Shown: positions 16,628-26,728, counted from the stretch's first letter. The stretch is DNA of 64,000 bases from Colwellia sp. C1TZA3 (GCF_007954265.1 NZ_VOLS01000017.1:1-64000), one strand, 5' to 3'. Made by a program: numbers and translations. Notes: a model not told the origin generated them from the letters alone.

Positions 16628-18469
16628 CTAATATGAAATGCCAAATGACAACGAAACTAAATCTTTATCTTCTAGATTGCTGTGACTACCACCTGAATAG
16701 TTGTTGTAACCTAAGGTCATAGAATATTTCTGTTGATATAAAGCTTGGACAGAAAAGCCTAAGTTTTTACGACCTTCATGAAATTGCTGACCTGGGTCTG
16801 GTGAATAGCCGTTGACATCATGTGCCCAAAAAATACTGGGTTTTAATGATATGCCCGCATAGACATCGTTATAAGTAAAGATAGCTTTCATGCGGTAACC
16901 CCAAGCATTATCACTAACAAAACCATCTGCTCGACAATCACCTGATAATGCACCTGCAGCAGTTAAGTTGGTACAGTTAAAACCACCACCGGCATCAAAA
17001 TCACCTAAACCAAAGACTGAATTACGGCCATAATGTTGATCAGAGTTTTCAACGCCATCGGTTAAAATCATCCCCACTTCACCAATAACGGTGATGCGAG
17101 AAGCGCCTAAGCTGTTTTCAAAGAACTTAATCGCCGTAACTTGTAATTGAGTAACATCAAATTCATCCCAACCCTGTACTTCTTGACCATAGCCAACAGC
17201 AGTAACTCTTGGGCTGAAACGTAATACTGGTGATTCAGACAAAGCACCATTTAATATTTCCGGGCCACTGATTTGAATCGGAGTATCTGGCTTGTAAGAA
17301 ACCTCACCTGATAAAGCCACACCGGCAACATTGGTAGCAAAACTGGCACCAAAGTATTGTAAGTCTTCAGGAAATTCAATATTATAACCTGGATTTAGTG
17401 CCGCTAAAGCACCGCCGGTTGGGTCTACCGCTTTAGGCACAAAAACTGGCGTCGGACTTCCTGTGGCTAAAGGCACACTGGTACGAATCGCATTAATTAA
17501 TGGCACACGAGAATGGATGTTCATGTAGTACAAGCCAAACTCAGTATAATTTAACTCTTCAGCATAATAACGCGCAGCTAAACCATATTGACCACCGTCA
17601 TCAGGTTCAACATCTGCTTGTCGTTCAGCAGCGAAGCCTCCAGCTAAACCGGCTTGATCGCCAAATGGCCCTACCGGAACAAAGTTACAGCCAGATGCGG
17701 CAAAGTCGGCACTAGAAAAATAAGTACCACAACCATCAATTTGGGTTTTTTCCCATTCATATTGATAAAAAGCTTCAATACTTAATTTATCGGTTAAACC
17801 TAAGTTAGCGTAAAGCATACCAACCGGTAAAATGCCTTCTTTTAAGGTCGCGCCAGGGCGACGTAACGCAGCAACATCAAAAGGGTTAGATGAATTCATA
17901 CCACCTTGAATAAAAGTGCTTTCACCCCAGCTCACTACTTGGCGACCTAAACGAACATCCAGAGGAGACGTTCCTATATCAAATGAGCCATAAACATAAG
18001 CATCAAGTAATGTCACACCTGAGAATTTAGTATTGTCTTCAAAACCATCATCGCTTAGTGGTGTATTGGGTATAAAGCCATTATTAGAATTACCATGAGG
18101 CACATCGCTATCTTTAAGCGCATAGTCGTACCAATATTTAACACGAACAAAAGCCCCAAAATTACCTTTACTCAACTGCAGATCATGCACACCTTTAATG
18201 ATTTTTGAATAGGCATCATGCTTAGAATAGTTTAAGTTGCCATCATCGGTAGTTGATGTAAAACCCGTACCACCATTGGTTTTACCAATAAAACGCGGAT
18301 CAGCATCACCAAGTCTCCAACTAGCACCAATATCTAATTGTGAAGTGATTTGCAGTAGAATGTCATTGTCTTCCCCAAAGTTAAAGTCTACGGCCTGCGC
18401 TGAGGATGTACCCAGCGCCATAGCAACAACCAGAGCTAATGGTTTGATTTTACAGTTATTAGTTAGCAT
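16628..18469 (-). CDS. DUF1302 outer-membrane barrel protein
   Basis: The 613-residue protein has a signal peptide ending SSAQA and the opening VDFNFGEDNDILLQITSQLDIG typical of DUF1302, shown as up to 20 residues: VDFNFGEDNDILLQITSQLD. GRQVVSWGESTFIQGGMN is the family's characteristic motif. The rest is strand-rich and ends LVSLSFGISY with a C-terminal aromatic. It is predicted to be an outer-membrane channel working with the DUF1329 protein. It is the first gene of the minus-strand arm and is divergent from the AraC-type regulator, which probably controls it. Confidence 0.88.
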   Translation of the reverse strand: MLTNNCKIKPLALVVAMALGTSSAQAVDFNFGEDNDILLQITSQLDIGASWRLGDADPRFIGKTNGGTGFTSTTDDGNLNYSKHDAYSKIIKGVHDLQLSKGNFGAFVRVKYWYDYALKDSDVPHGNSNNGFIPNTPLSDDGFEDNTKFSGVTLLDAYVYGSFDIGTSPLDVRLGRQVVSWGESTFIQGGMNSSNPFDVAALRRPGATLKEGILPVGMLYANLGLTDKLSIEAFYQYEWEKTQIDGCGTYFSSADFAASGCNFVPVGPFGDQAGLAGGFAAERQADVEPDDGGQYGLAARYYAEELNYTEFGLYYMNIHSRVPLINAIRTSVPLATGSPTPVFVPKAVDPTGGALAALNPGYNIEFPEDLQYFGASFATNVAGVALSGEVSYKPDTPIQISGPEILNGALSESPVLRFSPRVTAVGYGQEVQGWDEFDVTQLQVTAIKFFENSLGASRITVIGEVGMILTDGVENSDQHYGRNSVFGLGDFDAGGGFNCTNLTAAGALSGDCRADGFVSDNAWGYRMKAIFTYNDVYAGISLKPSIFWAHDVNGYSPDPGQQFHEGRKNLGFSVQALYQQKYSMTLGYNNYSGGSHSNLEDKDLVSLSFGISY

Positions 18470-18496
18470 TTTATTCGCCTGTTATTATAGTTGTAA

Positions 18497-18695
18497 TAGG
18501 TAGTGTCGTAGGTAATATAATAGTTATTTGTTATAATTGTAATAAATAATGTAATAGGTAATGTAATATTTTTTCTAAGTTCACATTACGCCAATGGTCA
18601 AATTAATATTTCGCTAAATGCGCCAACCTATTGTCATTTCGTGCAATACTCGTAAAATAGAAAAACAATAAAAAATATAAAAATATAGGTAATGT
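18497..18695 (+). promoter_or_regulatory. Divergent promoter region with four TAGGTARTRT repeats
   Basis: The decamer TAGGTARTRT starts at 18497, 18509, 18555 and 18686, all on the plus strand, between the DUF1302 gene and the AraC-type regulator. The last copy contains the ribosome site of the regulator. Direct repeats between a divergent regulator and its target are a common operator layout, but binding is inferred only. Confidence 0.4.
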
Positions 18696-18696
18696 A

Positions 18697-19722
18697 GTGC
18701 AAGATTATTATTCAACATTAACTGGCTGGATGATCCCTATTTCAAGGGCTATGCAAGCAAATGGCATTGACGCTGCAAAAGCGCTAAAAGAATGTGATAT
18801 CTCGCTAGATGCCCTCTCTGATCAAGAATCTAGTATTGCTGCTGAAAAGTTTGCCCATTTACTTGAATATTGTAATAAAAGATTAGACCGCCATGACTTT
18901 TCTGTCTTAGTAGCAGAGCAATTTCATCCAGGTATGTTTCACGCATTGGGTTATGCAATGATGTCTTCCAATACCTTGTATGATGCACTAGAGCGTATTG
19001 CTCATTACAAACGTGTGGTGTCAAATACTTGCAAATTGCTTAATCATGAACGCCATGAACATTTAGTGTTTGAGATGAACATTTTCACCTATGAGTCAAC
19101 CAATAGGCCAGTGCTATCACAAGAGGTTGTCGAGACTTTTTTAGCAACTATTATCCGCTTTGCCCGTGAACTTGTTACCTTAGACTTTGCACCGGTAAAA
19201 GTTTGCTTTGCTTACCCTACTCCCCGTTATGATGTCGCTTATCTAAAAGATTTTTTTAACTGTGCCGTAGAGTTTGATAGTAACCAAACAGCCATTATAT
19301 TTGATCTGAAGCAAACAAAAGAAAAACTAATGTGTGGTAATCCATTGATCACTCACAGCCATGAAAAAATGCTCGACGAATTTATGGCTAGAGTTGATAA
19401 AAATGATTTAACGCATGTTATTAAAAACAAAATTTTTGAATTACTACCGCTTGGCGCGCCATCACAAACTGAAATCGCTGAATTTCTCGGCATGAGCTTG
19501 CGTAACTTACAACGCAAACTAAGTGACCAAGGCACCAGTTACAAAGAAATATTAGAAAGCACACGCAAAAAATTAGCGATGAATTACATTACTCAAAAAC
19601 ACTTAAGCTTAAGTGAAATTGGCTATTTAGTAGGATTTTCTAGTGTTGGTAATTTTAATCGTGCTTTTAAACGCTGGACCAATCAAACCCCTGGTGATTA
19701 TCGCCAAGGTCGTAAAGCGTAG
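18697..19722 (+). CDS. AraC-family transcriptional regulator
   Basis: The 341-residue regulator has an N-terminal Arabinose_bd-type ligand domain (GWMIPISRAMQANGIDAAKAL; FHALGYAMMSSNTLYDALERI) and a C-terminal double helix-turn-helix (SQTEIAEFLGMSLRNLQRKL and LSEIGYLVGFSSVGNFNRAF), ending GDYRQGRKA. This architecture is that of OruR/AlkR-like activators that often respond to alkanes, fatty acids or amino acids. The start is GTG, with AGG seven bases upstream; the ATG at 18692 is blocked at once by a stop. Its position between the two arms of the cluster makes it the likely regulator of both. Confidence 0.9.
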   Translation: MQDYYSTLTGWMIPISRAMQANGIDAAKALKECDISLDALSDQESSIAAEKFAHLLEYCNKRLDRHDFSVLVAEQFHPGMFHALGYAMMSSNTLYDALERIAHYKRVVSNTCKLLNHERHEHLVFEMNIFTYESTNRPVLSQEVVETFLATIIRFARELVTLDFAPVKVCFAYPTPRYDVAYLKDFFNCAVEFDSNQTAIIFDLKQTKEKLMCGNPLITHSHEKMLDEFMARVDKNDLTHVIKNKIFELLPLGAPSQTEIAEFLGMSLRNLQRKLSDQGTSYKEILESTRKKLAMNYITQKHLSLSEIGYLVGFSSVGNFNRAFKRWTNQTPGDYRQGRKA

Positions 19723-19964
19723 CGCATGGCACAAATTTGCAGCTTGAAGTGATACGGGTGTAATCGCTAAGATCAGTTTAAATCTTTGATGAACATAAAT
19801 TTAAATCGGTTTTAGTCACAGCACCTAAGCCAAATTGAGCTTCAAAAATCCCATCAAAAACTCACTGTGTTGCAAAGATAATCATTTGGCACGTTTAACA
19901 CCTCTAAATTAATTTTTTATCATCAATACTAGTCAGCAGATTTATATAACTTATTAGGACTTTT

Positions 19965-21098
19965 ATGCGCTCATCTTTTATTGCTTTTAGCGTGATAAAC
20001 TTATTTTTTCTCGCACAGCTTAATATCGCTGAAGCTAAAACTAACTTAGATTTGCTTGAGTTACCCGCTAAGCAAAGTGCTTTAGCCAGTAAAAGTATAC
20101 TTATGGCAATGACGCCTGATAATAACGCTATTTTAGCGGTCGGTGAACGTGGCCATATTATCAACTGGAAAAGTCAGTCAGACTGGCAGCAGCAACAGTC
20201 ACCGGTGAGTGTGTCTATAACCCATATCACGCTTTTATCTAACGGCAGTAAAATAGCGGTCGGTCATGATGGTGTCATTCTTAAAAGTGGCCCTGAGAGT
20301 AGCACTTGGCATAAAGTATTTACTGGCGCCAAAATGACTAAGCTTAAAATAGCCCAGGTGAAAGAACAATATAAAGCCTTAGAGCTAGTGATAGCTAATA
20401 CTGAAGATGAAGACGAACTTGACGAGTTAACCTATCAACTTGAAGATCTAGCCTATGCCATTGAAGATAACCAATTAGAATTAAAGTCTGGCCCAAACAA
20501 GCCCCTCTTGTCTGTCACTAGCACCGCTAACGACACCCTATTTGCTACTGGCGCTTACGGCTCATTTTTGACCAGTAATGACCAAGGAGAAACTTGGACT
20601 TTGATCAATCAGCGCCTTGATAACCCTAATAACTTTCACCTGAACGCCATTATTACCACCACTGATGACCAGCTTTATATTGCTGGCGAGAATGGCATAG
20701 GTTTTCATTCTGACAACCAAGGTGAAACTTGGTCGTCATTAGCATTACCCTACTCTGGCAGCCTATTTGGTATTATCGCTAATCCTAATAATTCTGCTCA
20801 GCTGGTGGCTTTTGGCTTGCAAGGTAACTTGATGGTATCGCTTGACAGTGGTGTGCATTGGCAACATAAAAAGTTGCCTACTAGCGCCAGCTTACTCGGC
20901 GGCACGTTTTCTGAGCAAGGTAAAGCTTACTTAGTGGGGCACGGGGGGGTAATTGTCGATTTAATCCCTGAAGACCTCAGCACGCTGGCTATTAATAAAC
21001 ACCCTTCAGGTGCAGCACTTTCGAGTGTTTTAGTGCAAGAAAATTCATTAGTTCTCGCCGGACAATTCGGTATTTTAACCTGGTTACTTAAGCAGTAA
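19965..21098 (+). CDS. Exported YCF48/BNR-repeat beta-propeller protein
   Basis: The 377-residue protein has a signal peptide (MRSSFIAFSVINLFFLAQLN then IAEA) and repeated propeller blades. Examples are AVGERGHIINWKSQSDW, AVGHDGVILKSGPESSTWHK, ATGAYGSFLTSNDQGETWTL, IAGENGIGFHSDNQGETWSS and VAFGLQGNLMVSLDSGVHW. These match the YCF48 (photosystem assembly/BNR-like) family. A charged helical insert (about 125-170, rich in D and E) interrupts the blades. Ten bases separate it from the MMPL gene; such pairs recur with DUF1302/DUF1329 and probably act as a periplasmic partner of the exporter. Confidence 0.85.
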   Translation: MRSSFIAFSVINLFFLAQLNIAEAKTNLDLLELPAKQSALASKSILMAMTPDNNAILAVGERGHIINWKSQSDWQQQQSPVSVSITHITLLSNGSKIAVGHDGVILKSGPESSTWHKVFTGAKMTKLKIAQVKEQYKALELVIANTEDEDELDELTYQLEDLAYAIEDNQLELKSGPNKPLLSVTSTANDTLFATGAYGSFLTSNDQGETWTLINQRLDNPNNFHLNAIITTTDDQLYIAGENGIGFHSDNQGETWSSLALPYSGSLFGIIANPNNSAQLVAFGLQGNLMVSLDSGVHWQHKKLPTSASLLGGTFSEQGKAYLVGHGGVIVDLIPEDLSTLAINKHPSGAALSSVLVQENSLVLAGQFGILTWLLKQ

Positions 21099-21108
21099 GG
21101 GCAAACTT

Positions 21109-23457
21109 ATGTCAGAGAATAAACCCGTTCATTCGGCGAGTAAATTAGAGCAACTTATAGAGAAATTCGTCTTTGGTCATCGCGCATTAGTGATGGCAGT
21201 CATTGCCGTTTGTATCGCTTTACTGACCATTCAAGCGGTTAAAGTTGAGCCTGAGGCTAGCTTTACTAAAATGATCCCCGGTGATCATCCCTTTGTTAAT
21301 AATTTTTTAACCTACCGAAAAGAACTGGCTGATTTAGGTAATGTAGTACGTATTGTTGTCGAAAATAATCAAGGTGATATTTTCAATGCTGATTTCCAAC
21401 AAACCTTAAAGCAAGTTACTGACGAAGTTTTCTATATTCCAGGCGTAAGTCGTGACGGTCTTAAATCTTTGTGGACCCCAAATGTTCGCTGGCAAGAAGT
21501 CACCGAAGAAGGTTTTGTTGGTGGCGCGGTGATCCCCGATGGTTATGATGGCTCGGCTGAAATGATCGAACGCGTTAAAGCTAATATCTTTAAATCAGGA
21601 CAAATAGGTGTGCTGGTAGCGAATAACTTCCAATCAGCCATTATTTTAGCGCCCTTGCAAGACATTAACCCTGAAACAGGTTTACCACTTGATTACCGAG
21701 AGCTGTCAAAAATTTTAGAAGCAAAGATACGCGACAAATACAGTAGCGACAATATCACTATTCGTATTGTCGGCTTTGCCAAAGTGGTTGGCGATTTAAT
21801 CGATGGCGCTTTACAGGTTGTGGCATTTTTTGTTTTAGCCGTTGCAATTACTTTTGTATTATTATGGCTTTATTCACGCTGTATACGTAGCACAGTGTCG
21901 GTATTAGTCTTTTCTATTTTTGCGGTGTGTTGTCAACTAGGTATTCTTAATTTACTTGGCTTTGGTATTAATCCTTATTCAATGTTGGTGCCGTTTTTAG
22001 TTTTCGCTATTGGTGTTAGCCATGGCGTACAAATTATCAATTCAATTATTCATCATAGCGTAACTGGCGCTAATAAAATTGATGCCGCCAAACTTGCGTT
22101 TCGCTCACTCTATATCGCCGGTATTACCGCTTTAGTCAGTGATGCTATTGGCTTTACCACCTTAATGGTGATTGATATTGAGGTGATCCGAGAACTCGCG
22201 ATAGCGGCCAGTATTGGTGTTGCTATTATTATTGTCACCAACTTAATTGCCCTACCTATTTTAATGAGTTACATCGGTGTTTCTCCTGCTGGTTTAAAAT
22301 ATGCCCAAAAATCGGCTCATAAAACCGGTATTGTTGAGCATTTATTTAAAAACTTTGCTAGACCGCCGCTAGCCAAAATAGCGCTAGCCGTTGGTGTTAT
22401 TCTTTTTGGTTTAGGACTTTATTTCTCACAAGCCATGCAAATCGGTGATTTAGACGCCGGTGCACCCGAGTTAAGACCTGATTCACGCTACAACTTAGAC
22501 AATGCCTATATTGTTAATAATTACAGTACCAGTACCGACCTATTTGTCATTATGGTAAAAACTGAGGTTGAACAATGTGCTCAATATCAAAACCTAGTGT
22601 GGGTAGATCAATTTCAATGGCATTTACGCAACGTGGCCGGTGTACAAGCGGTAAAATCTGTTGCCGATGTTTCAAAATTTGGTCTGTTTGGTATGAACGA
22701 AGGCTCATTAAAATGGTATGGCTTAAATCGCAACCAGTTAATGACCAACGCTTCCTTGTCTAAAACGCCACAAGGCTTAATGAACAAAGATTGCTCAATG
22801 GTGCCTGTGCTGGTTTTCCTTAACGATCATAAAGCACAAACCCTAGACAATGTGGTTAAAGCGGTAGAAGTATTTAAAGCTGAAAACCAAGTTGATGGTG
22901 TCGAATTTCTGATGGCTGCAGGTAACGCCGGTATAGAGTCTGCCACTAATATGGTTATTGAAGATGCACAAACTGAAATGCTAGTGTGGGTATATGCCAT
23001 TGTTATTCTGATTTGTTTAATCACCTTTAGAAGTGGTCGCATTGTGGTTTGTATTATCACGCCATTAATACTAACTAGTATTATGAGCCAAGGCTTAATG
23101 GGCATTTTAGGTATTGGCGTAAAAGTCGCCACTTTACCAGTTATTGCCTTAGGTGTCGGTATTGGTGTTGATTACGGCATTTACATTTTCAGTAAAGTTA
23201 AAGAAGCACTCGGCCAAGGTAAATCGTTATATATGACTTATCGCTACGCTTTAAACCAAACAGGTAAAGCCGTTGCTTTTACCGGTATAACTTTAGCGAT
23301 TGGTGTAGCTACTTGGGTTTTTTCACCAATAAAATTCCAAGCAGATATGGGTATATTACTAACTTTCATGTTTATTTTTAATATGTTAGGAGCGCTAACG
23401 CTAATTCCAGCTATGGCATGGTTACTGAAGATAGGCGCTAACAAGGATAAAAAATAA
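21109..23457 (+). CDS. RND-superfamily MMPL-type exporter
   Basis: The 782-residue inner-membrane protein has the RND/MMPL topology: an N-terminal helix, a periplasmic loop, a helix bundle (VVAFFVLAVAITFVLLWLYS ... GVSHGVQIINS), a second helix (IALAVGVILFGLGLYFSQAM), a second loop and a second bundle (IALGVGIGVDYGIYIFSKVK). The internal twofold repeat and the GVGIGVDYGIY motif are typical of MMPL transporters moving lipids or other hydrophobic molecules. Its stop overlaps the aldehyde dehydrogenase ATG by one base, so transport and aldehyde oxidation are translationally coupled. Confidence 0.9.
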   Translation: MSENKPVHSASKLEQLIEKFVFGHRALVMAVIAVCIALLTIQAVKVEPEASFTKMIPGDHPFVNNFLTYRKELADLGNVVRIVVENNQGDIFNADFQQTLKQVTDEVFYIPGVSRDGLKSLWTPNVRWQEVTEEGFVGGAVIPDGYDGSAEMIERVKANIFKSGQIGVLVANNFQSAIILAPLQDINPETGLPLDYRELSKILEAKIRDKYSSDNITIRIVGFAKVVGDLIDGALQVVAFFVLAVAITFVLLWLYSRCIRSTVSVLVFSIFAVCCQLGILNLLGFGINPYSMLVPFLVFAIGVSHGVQIINSIIHHSVTGANKIDAAKLAFRSLYIAGITALVSDAIGFTTLMVIDIEVIRELAIAASIGVAIIIVTNLIALPILMSYIGVSPAGLKYAQKSAHKTGIVEHLFKNFARPPLAKIALAVGVILFGLGLYFSQAMQIGDLDAGAPELRPDSRYNLDNAYIVNNYSTSTDLFVIMVKTEVEQCAQYQNLVWVDQFQWHLRNVAGVQAVKSVADVSKFGLFGMNEGSLKWYGLNRNQLMTNASLSKTPQGLMNKDCSMVPVLVFLNDHKAQTLDNVVKAVEVFKAENQVDGVEFLMAAGNAGIESATNMVIEDAQTEMLVWVYAIVILICLITFRSGRIVVCIITPLILTSIMSQGLMGILGIGVKVATLPVIALGVGIGVDYGIYIFSKVKEALGQGKSLYMTYRYALNQTGKAVAFTGITLAIGVATWVFSPIKFQADMGILLTFMFIFNMLGALTLIPAMAWLLKIGANKDKK

Positions 23458-24872
23458 TGACAGAAATAATCACGCAAACAGCATTAAATGAGACTTTTTT
23501 ACAACAAAAAGCATTTTTTGCTCAGCATACTTATCCTAGCTATCAAGAGCGCATTAGCGACTTAATCAAGTTAAAAGCGCTTATTGTTGATAACCAAAGC
23601 GCTTTTATTGTCGCCATGAGCGAAGATTTTGGCCATCGCAGTGCTGATGACTCAAGAATAGGTGATATTCTCACCACCGTCATGGGTATTAACTATGCGA
23701 TAAAAAAATTAAAAAACTGGATGAAGCCTGAAAAAAGACATATCGGGATATTATTTCAACCGGCAAAAGGTCAGGTTATTTATCAGCCTAAAGGTGTTAT
23801 CGGCATTATCGCGCCGTGGAACTATCCTGTTTTTCTAACGCTGGGACCGTTAACAACCGCGTTAGCCGCAGGTAATACTGCGATGATAAAAATGAGTGAA
23901 TACACCGCTAAAACCAACAGCTTATTAGCTAAGTTAGTGGCGGAGGTTTTCCCTAGTAATAAAGTGGCGATAGTTTGTGGTGAAGCTGGCATGGCGGCGG
24001 CATTTTCAGGTTTAAGTTTTGATCACTTATTTTTCACTGGCTCTACCGGTGTCGGTAAATTAGTGATGAAAGCTGCCGCTGAAAATTTAGTGCCTGTGAC
24101 CTTAGAATTAGGCGGTAAATCACCGACTATTATTGATGAAAATATTGATATAAAAACAGCGGTTAGTCGATTAATTCTTGGTAAAACGCTAAATTCAGGT
24201 CAAACCTGTGTGGCGCCAGATTATATTTTTTGCCCACAAAGCAAAGTAGCAGAATTAACTCAAGCTTTTCAAAGCGCTTATCAAAGCATGTACCCTAATA
24301 CGCTGGAAAATGATGACTGCACTTGTATCATAAATGATGGACAAAAAGCCCGTATTGATAGTTTATTAACCAATGCTAAAGCGCAAGGGGCAACCATAAT
24401 GCCGTTGACCCCCCACAGCACTGATAGCTCATCAAGAAAAATGCCTTTAACCCTACTCACTAATGTTAATGATGACATGAGCGTGATGCAGCAAGAGATT
24501 TTTGGCCCGCTATTACCCATTATTGGCTATAACAATATTGACGAAGCCATTACTTATATCAATAGTAAGCCTCGTCCACTGGCCTTATATATCTGCAGTT
24601 TTAACAAGACATTTCAACAGCAGGTTATATTAAATACTCATGCCGGTGGTGTCTGTATTAATGATGCCGCTTTTCATGTTGCTATTGATGATTTACCTTT
24701 TGGTGGTATTGGTGCCTCTGGTATGGGGCAATATCATGGTAGTGAAGGTTTTAAAACTTTCTCACATGGAAAATCAGTACTATCGCGAGGAAAAATAAGC
24801 CTAGGGACATTATTATTCCCTCCATTTGGTAATAAAATCCATCAATTTTTATTTAAATTATTTATTCGTTAA
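23457..24872 (+). CDS. Aldehyde dehydrogenase (coniferyl/fatty aldehyde type, class 3-like)
   Basis: The 471-residue NAD(P)-dependent enzyme shows GVIGIIAPWNYPVFLTLGPL, the catalytic glutamate in VTLELGGKSPTI and the catalytic cysteine in NSGQTCVAPDY. It matches the CalB (coniferyl aldehyde dehydrogenase)/ALDH3 group, which has a short N-terminus. The last 25 residues are hydrophobic and basic (TLLFPPFGNKIHQFLFKLF), resembling the membrane-associating tail of fatty-aldehyde dehydrogenases. With the GMC enzyme and acyl-CoA ligase nearby, oxidation of a long-chain aldehyde to a fatty acid is the likely job. Confidence 0.9.
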   Translation: MTEIITQTALNETFLQQKAFFAQHTYPSYQERISDLIKLKALIVDNQSAFIVAMSEDFGHRSADDSRIGDILTTVMGINYAIKKLKNWMKPEKRHIGILFQPAKGQVIYQPKGVIGIIAPWNYPVFLTLGPLTTALAAGNTAMIKMSEYTAKTNSLLAKLVAEVFPSNKVAIVCGEAGMAAAFSGLSFDHLFFTGSTGVGKLVMKAAAENLVPVTLELGGKSPTIIDENIDIKTAVSRLILGKTLNSGQTCVAPDYIFCPQSKVAELTQAFQSAYQSMYPNTLENDDCTCIINDGQKARIDSLLTNAKAQGATIMPLTPHSTDSSSRKMPLTLLTNVNDDMSVMQQEIFGPLLPIIGYNNIDEAITYINSKPRPLALYICSFNKTFQQQVILNTHAGGVCINDAAFHVAIDDLPFGGIGASGMGQYHGSEGFKTFSHGKSVLSRGKISLGTLLFPPFGNKIHQFLFKLFIR

Positions 24873-24987
24873 TTCACTTAATGAGTAATATATTATTTAC
24901 TCATTTTACAATTTACACTTTACTAGTATTTTGCTTGCTCTACTCTATTTTTCAGGCAAAACGCATCTAATTGCTAAAGGAAATAAC

Positions 24988-26622
24988 ATGACTAAACCTT
25001 GGACTAAAAATTATCCAGCAAACGTGGCGCATGAAGTAGATTTAAATCGTTATGACTCTTTATTAGATTTATTTCATCAAACAACTGCTAAATATAAGCA
25101 AAAAACTGCCTATAGTAATTTTGGCGCTGAGCTGACTTTTAAGCAAGTAGATGCACTATCACGATCTTTTGCCGCTTATCTACAAAATGAGCTCAATATT
25201 GTTCCAGGACAACGTGTCGCCTTAATGTGTCCGAATACCTTATGTTTTCCTGTCGCTATGTGGGGCATTATTCGCGTTGGTGGCGTGCAAGTAAATGTTA
25301 ATCCAATGTACACACCGCGCGAGCTAGCGCATCAACTTAACGATGCTCAGGTCGAAACCATCATCATCTTTTCACCTTCAACAAAAATGCTTGCTGATGT
25401 TATCGAAAAAACTAATATTAAAAATGTTATTACGGTTAACTTAGACGACTTAGTTAATAAAGGCTTACCTTGCGATGCTGTTGATCCACGCTTAAGTCAA
25501 ACTATTAGTTTTACAGATGCCTTAAGACAAGGAGAAAGTTTAACCCTGTCTGAGCCTAGCCTGAGCCAAACTGATTTATTGTTTTTGCAATATACCGGTG
25601 GCACCACCGGGTTATCTAAAGGCGCTATGCTTAGCCATGGCAATTTACTTGCTAATATTATGCAATACCAAGAGTTTGCTAAAAATCAGATAGATTATGG
25701 TAACGATGTGGTTATTACGGCTATCCCGATGTACCACATCTTTGCTTTAATGGCGAATACACTGAGCTATTTTTACTTTGGTGCTAAAAATGTTTTAGTG
25801 ACTAACCCTCGCGATATGGCTAGCTTTGTCGAGATATGGAAAAACACGCGCGCAACTGTTTTCACTGGGGTAAATACCTTATTTAATGGTTTATTACACA
25901 CCCCAGGCTTTGATCAAGTCGATTTTTCATCATTAAAAGTTTCTCTGGGCGGTGGCGCGGCAGTGCAGCAAGCGGTGGCAGATAAATGGCAAAAAGTGAC
26001 GGGTGTTAGACTAAACGAAGGTTATGGTTTATCTGAAACGGCACCCGTTGTGTCATTAAACTTTGGCACTACGATTAACGGCAAAGCCGTTTATGTTCCA
26101 GGTATTGGCGTGCCAGTACCCAGTACTGATCTTTCTATTCGAGATGATTATGGCAATATAGTCGCACCAGGCGAATCCGGTGAGCTGTGTGTTAAAGGTC
26201 CACAAGTTATGCAAGGGTACTGGAATAATATTACCGCCACCAATGAATGTATGACTGCTGATGGCTACTTTAAAACTGGCGATGTTGGCATGCTTGACGA
26301 GCAAGCTTTCTTTCACATTGTTGATCGTAAAAAAGATATGATCAATGTTTCTGGTTTTAATGTTTATCCCAACGAGATTGAAGCTGAAGTGGCTGGAATG
26401 AGTGGTATATTAGAATCAGCTTGTATCGGCGTAGCTGATGATAAAACCGGCGAAGCGGTTAAGCTTTTCATCGTTAAAGCAGATGAAAAAATTACCGAAC
26501 AAGATGTTATTCAATTTTGTCGCCAAGGGTTAACCGGCTATAAGGTCCCTAAACATGTGGTCTTTATTAATGAAATACCTAAATCAAGCGTCGGTAAATT
26601 ATTACGCAGAGAGTTAAGGTAG
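24988..26622 (+). CDS. fadD: Long-chain fatty acyl-CoA synthetase (FadD-like)
   Basis: The 544-residue AMP-forming ligase activates fatty acids to acyl-CoA. Motifs are the P-loop LQYTGGTTGLSKGAMLSH, LNEGYGLSETAPVVS, YFKTGDVGMLDEQ, IVDRKKDMINVSGFNVYPNE and the A10 lysine in PKSSVGKLLRRELR, at which the protein ends. The N-terminus (WTKNYPANVAHEVDLNRYDS) is very like E. coli FadD. The ATG at 24988 is preferred because AAAGGAAATAAC precedes it; an upstream frame extension from 24931 has no ribosome site. It is the last gene of the plus-strand arm, 115 bp after the aldehyde dehydrogenase. Another fadD may exist elsewhere in the genome. Confidence 0.92.
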   Translation: MTKPWTKNYPANVAHEVDLNRYDSLLDLFHQTTAKYKQKTAYSNFGAELTFKQVDALSRSFAAYLQNELNIVPGQRVALMCPNTLCFPVAMWGIIRVGGVQVNVNPMYTPRELAHQLNDAQVETIIIFSPSTKMLADVIEKTNIKNVITVNLDDLVNKGLPCDAVDPRLSQTISFTDALRQGESLTLSEPSLSQTDLLFLQYTGGTTGLSKGAMLSHGNLLANIMQYQEFAKNQIDYGNDVVITAIPMYHIFALMANTLSYFYFGAKNVLVTNPRDMASFVEIWKNTRATVFTGVNTLFNGLLHTPGFDQVDFSSLKVSLGGGAAVQQAVADKWQKVTGVRLNEGYGLSETAPVVSLNFGTTINGKAVYVPGIGVPVPSTDLSIRDDYGNIVAPGESGELCVKGPQVMQGYWNNITATNECMTADGYFKTGDVGMLDEQAFFHIVDRKKDMINVSGFNVYPNEIEAEVAGMSGILESACIGVADDKTGEAVKLFIVKADEKITEQDVIQFCRQGLTGYKVPKHVVFINEIPKSSVGKLLRRELR

Positions 26623-26728
26623 TATTTACCATTGGCTATAGCGATTATAGGCCTAGACTTTATAGGTACCGTTGTTATAGGTATAGTTGTTATGGGTATG
26701 ATCTGGTTTAAAGTAAGGCTACCTATTA

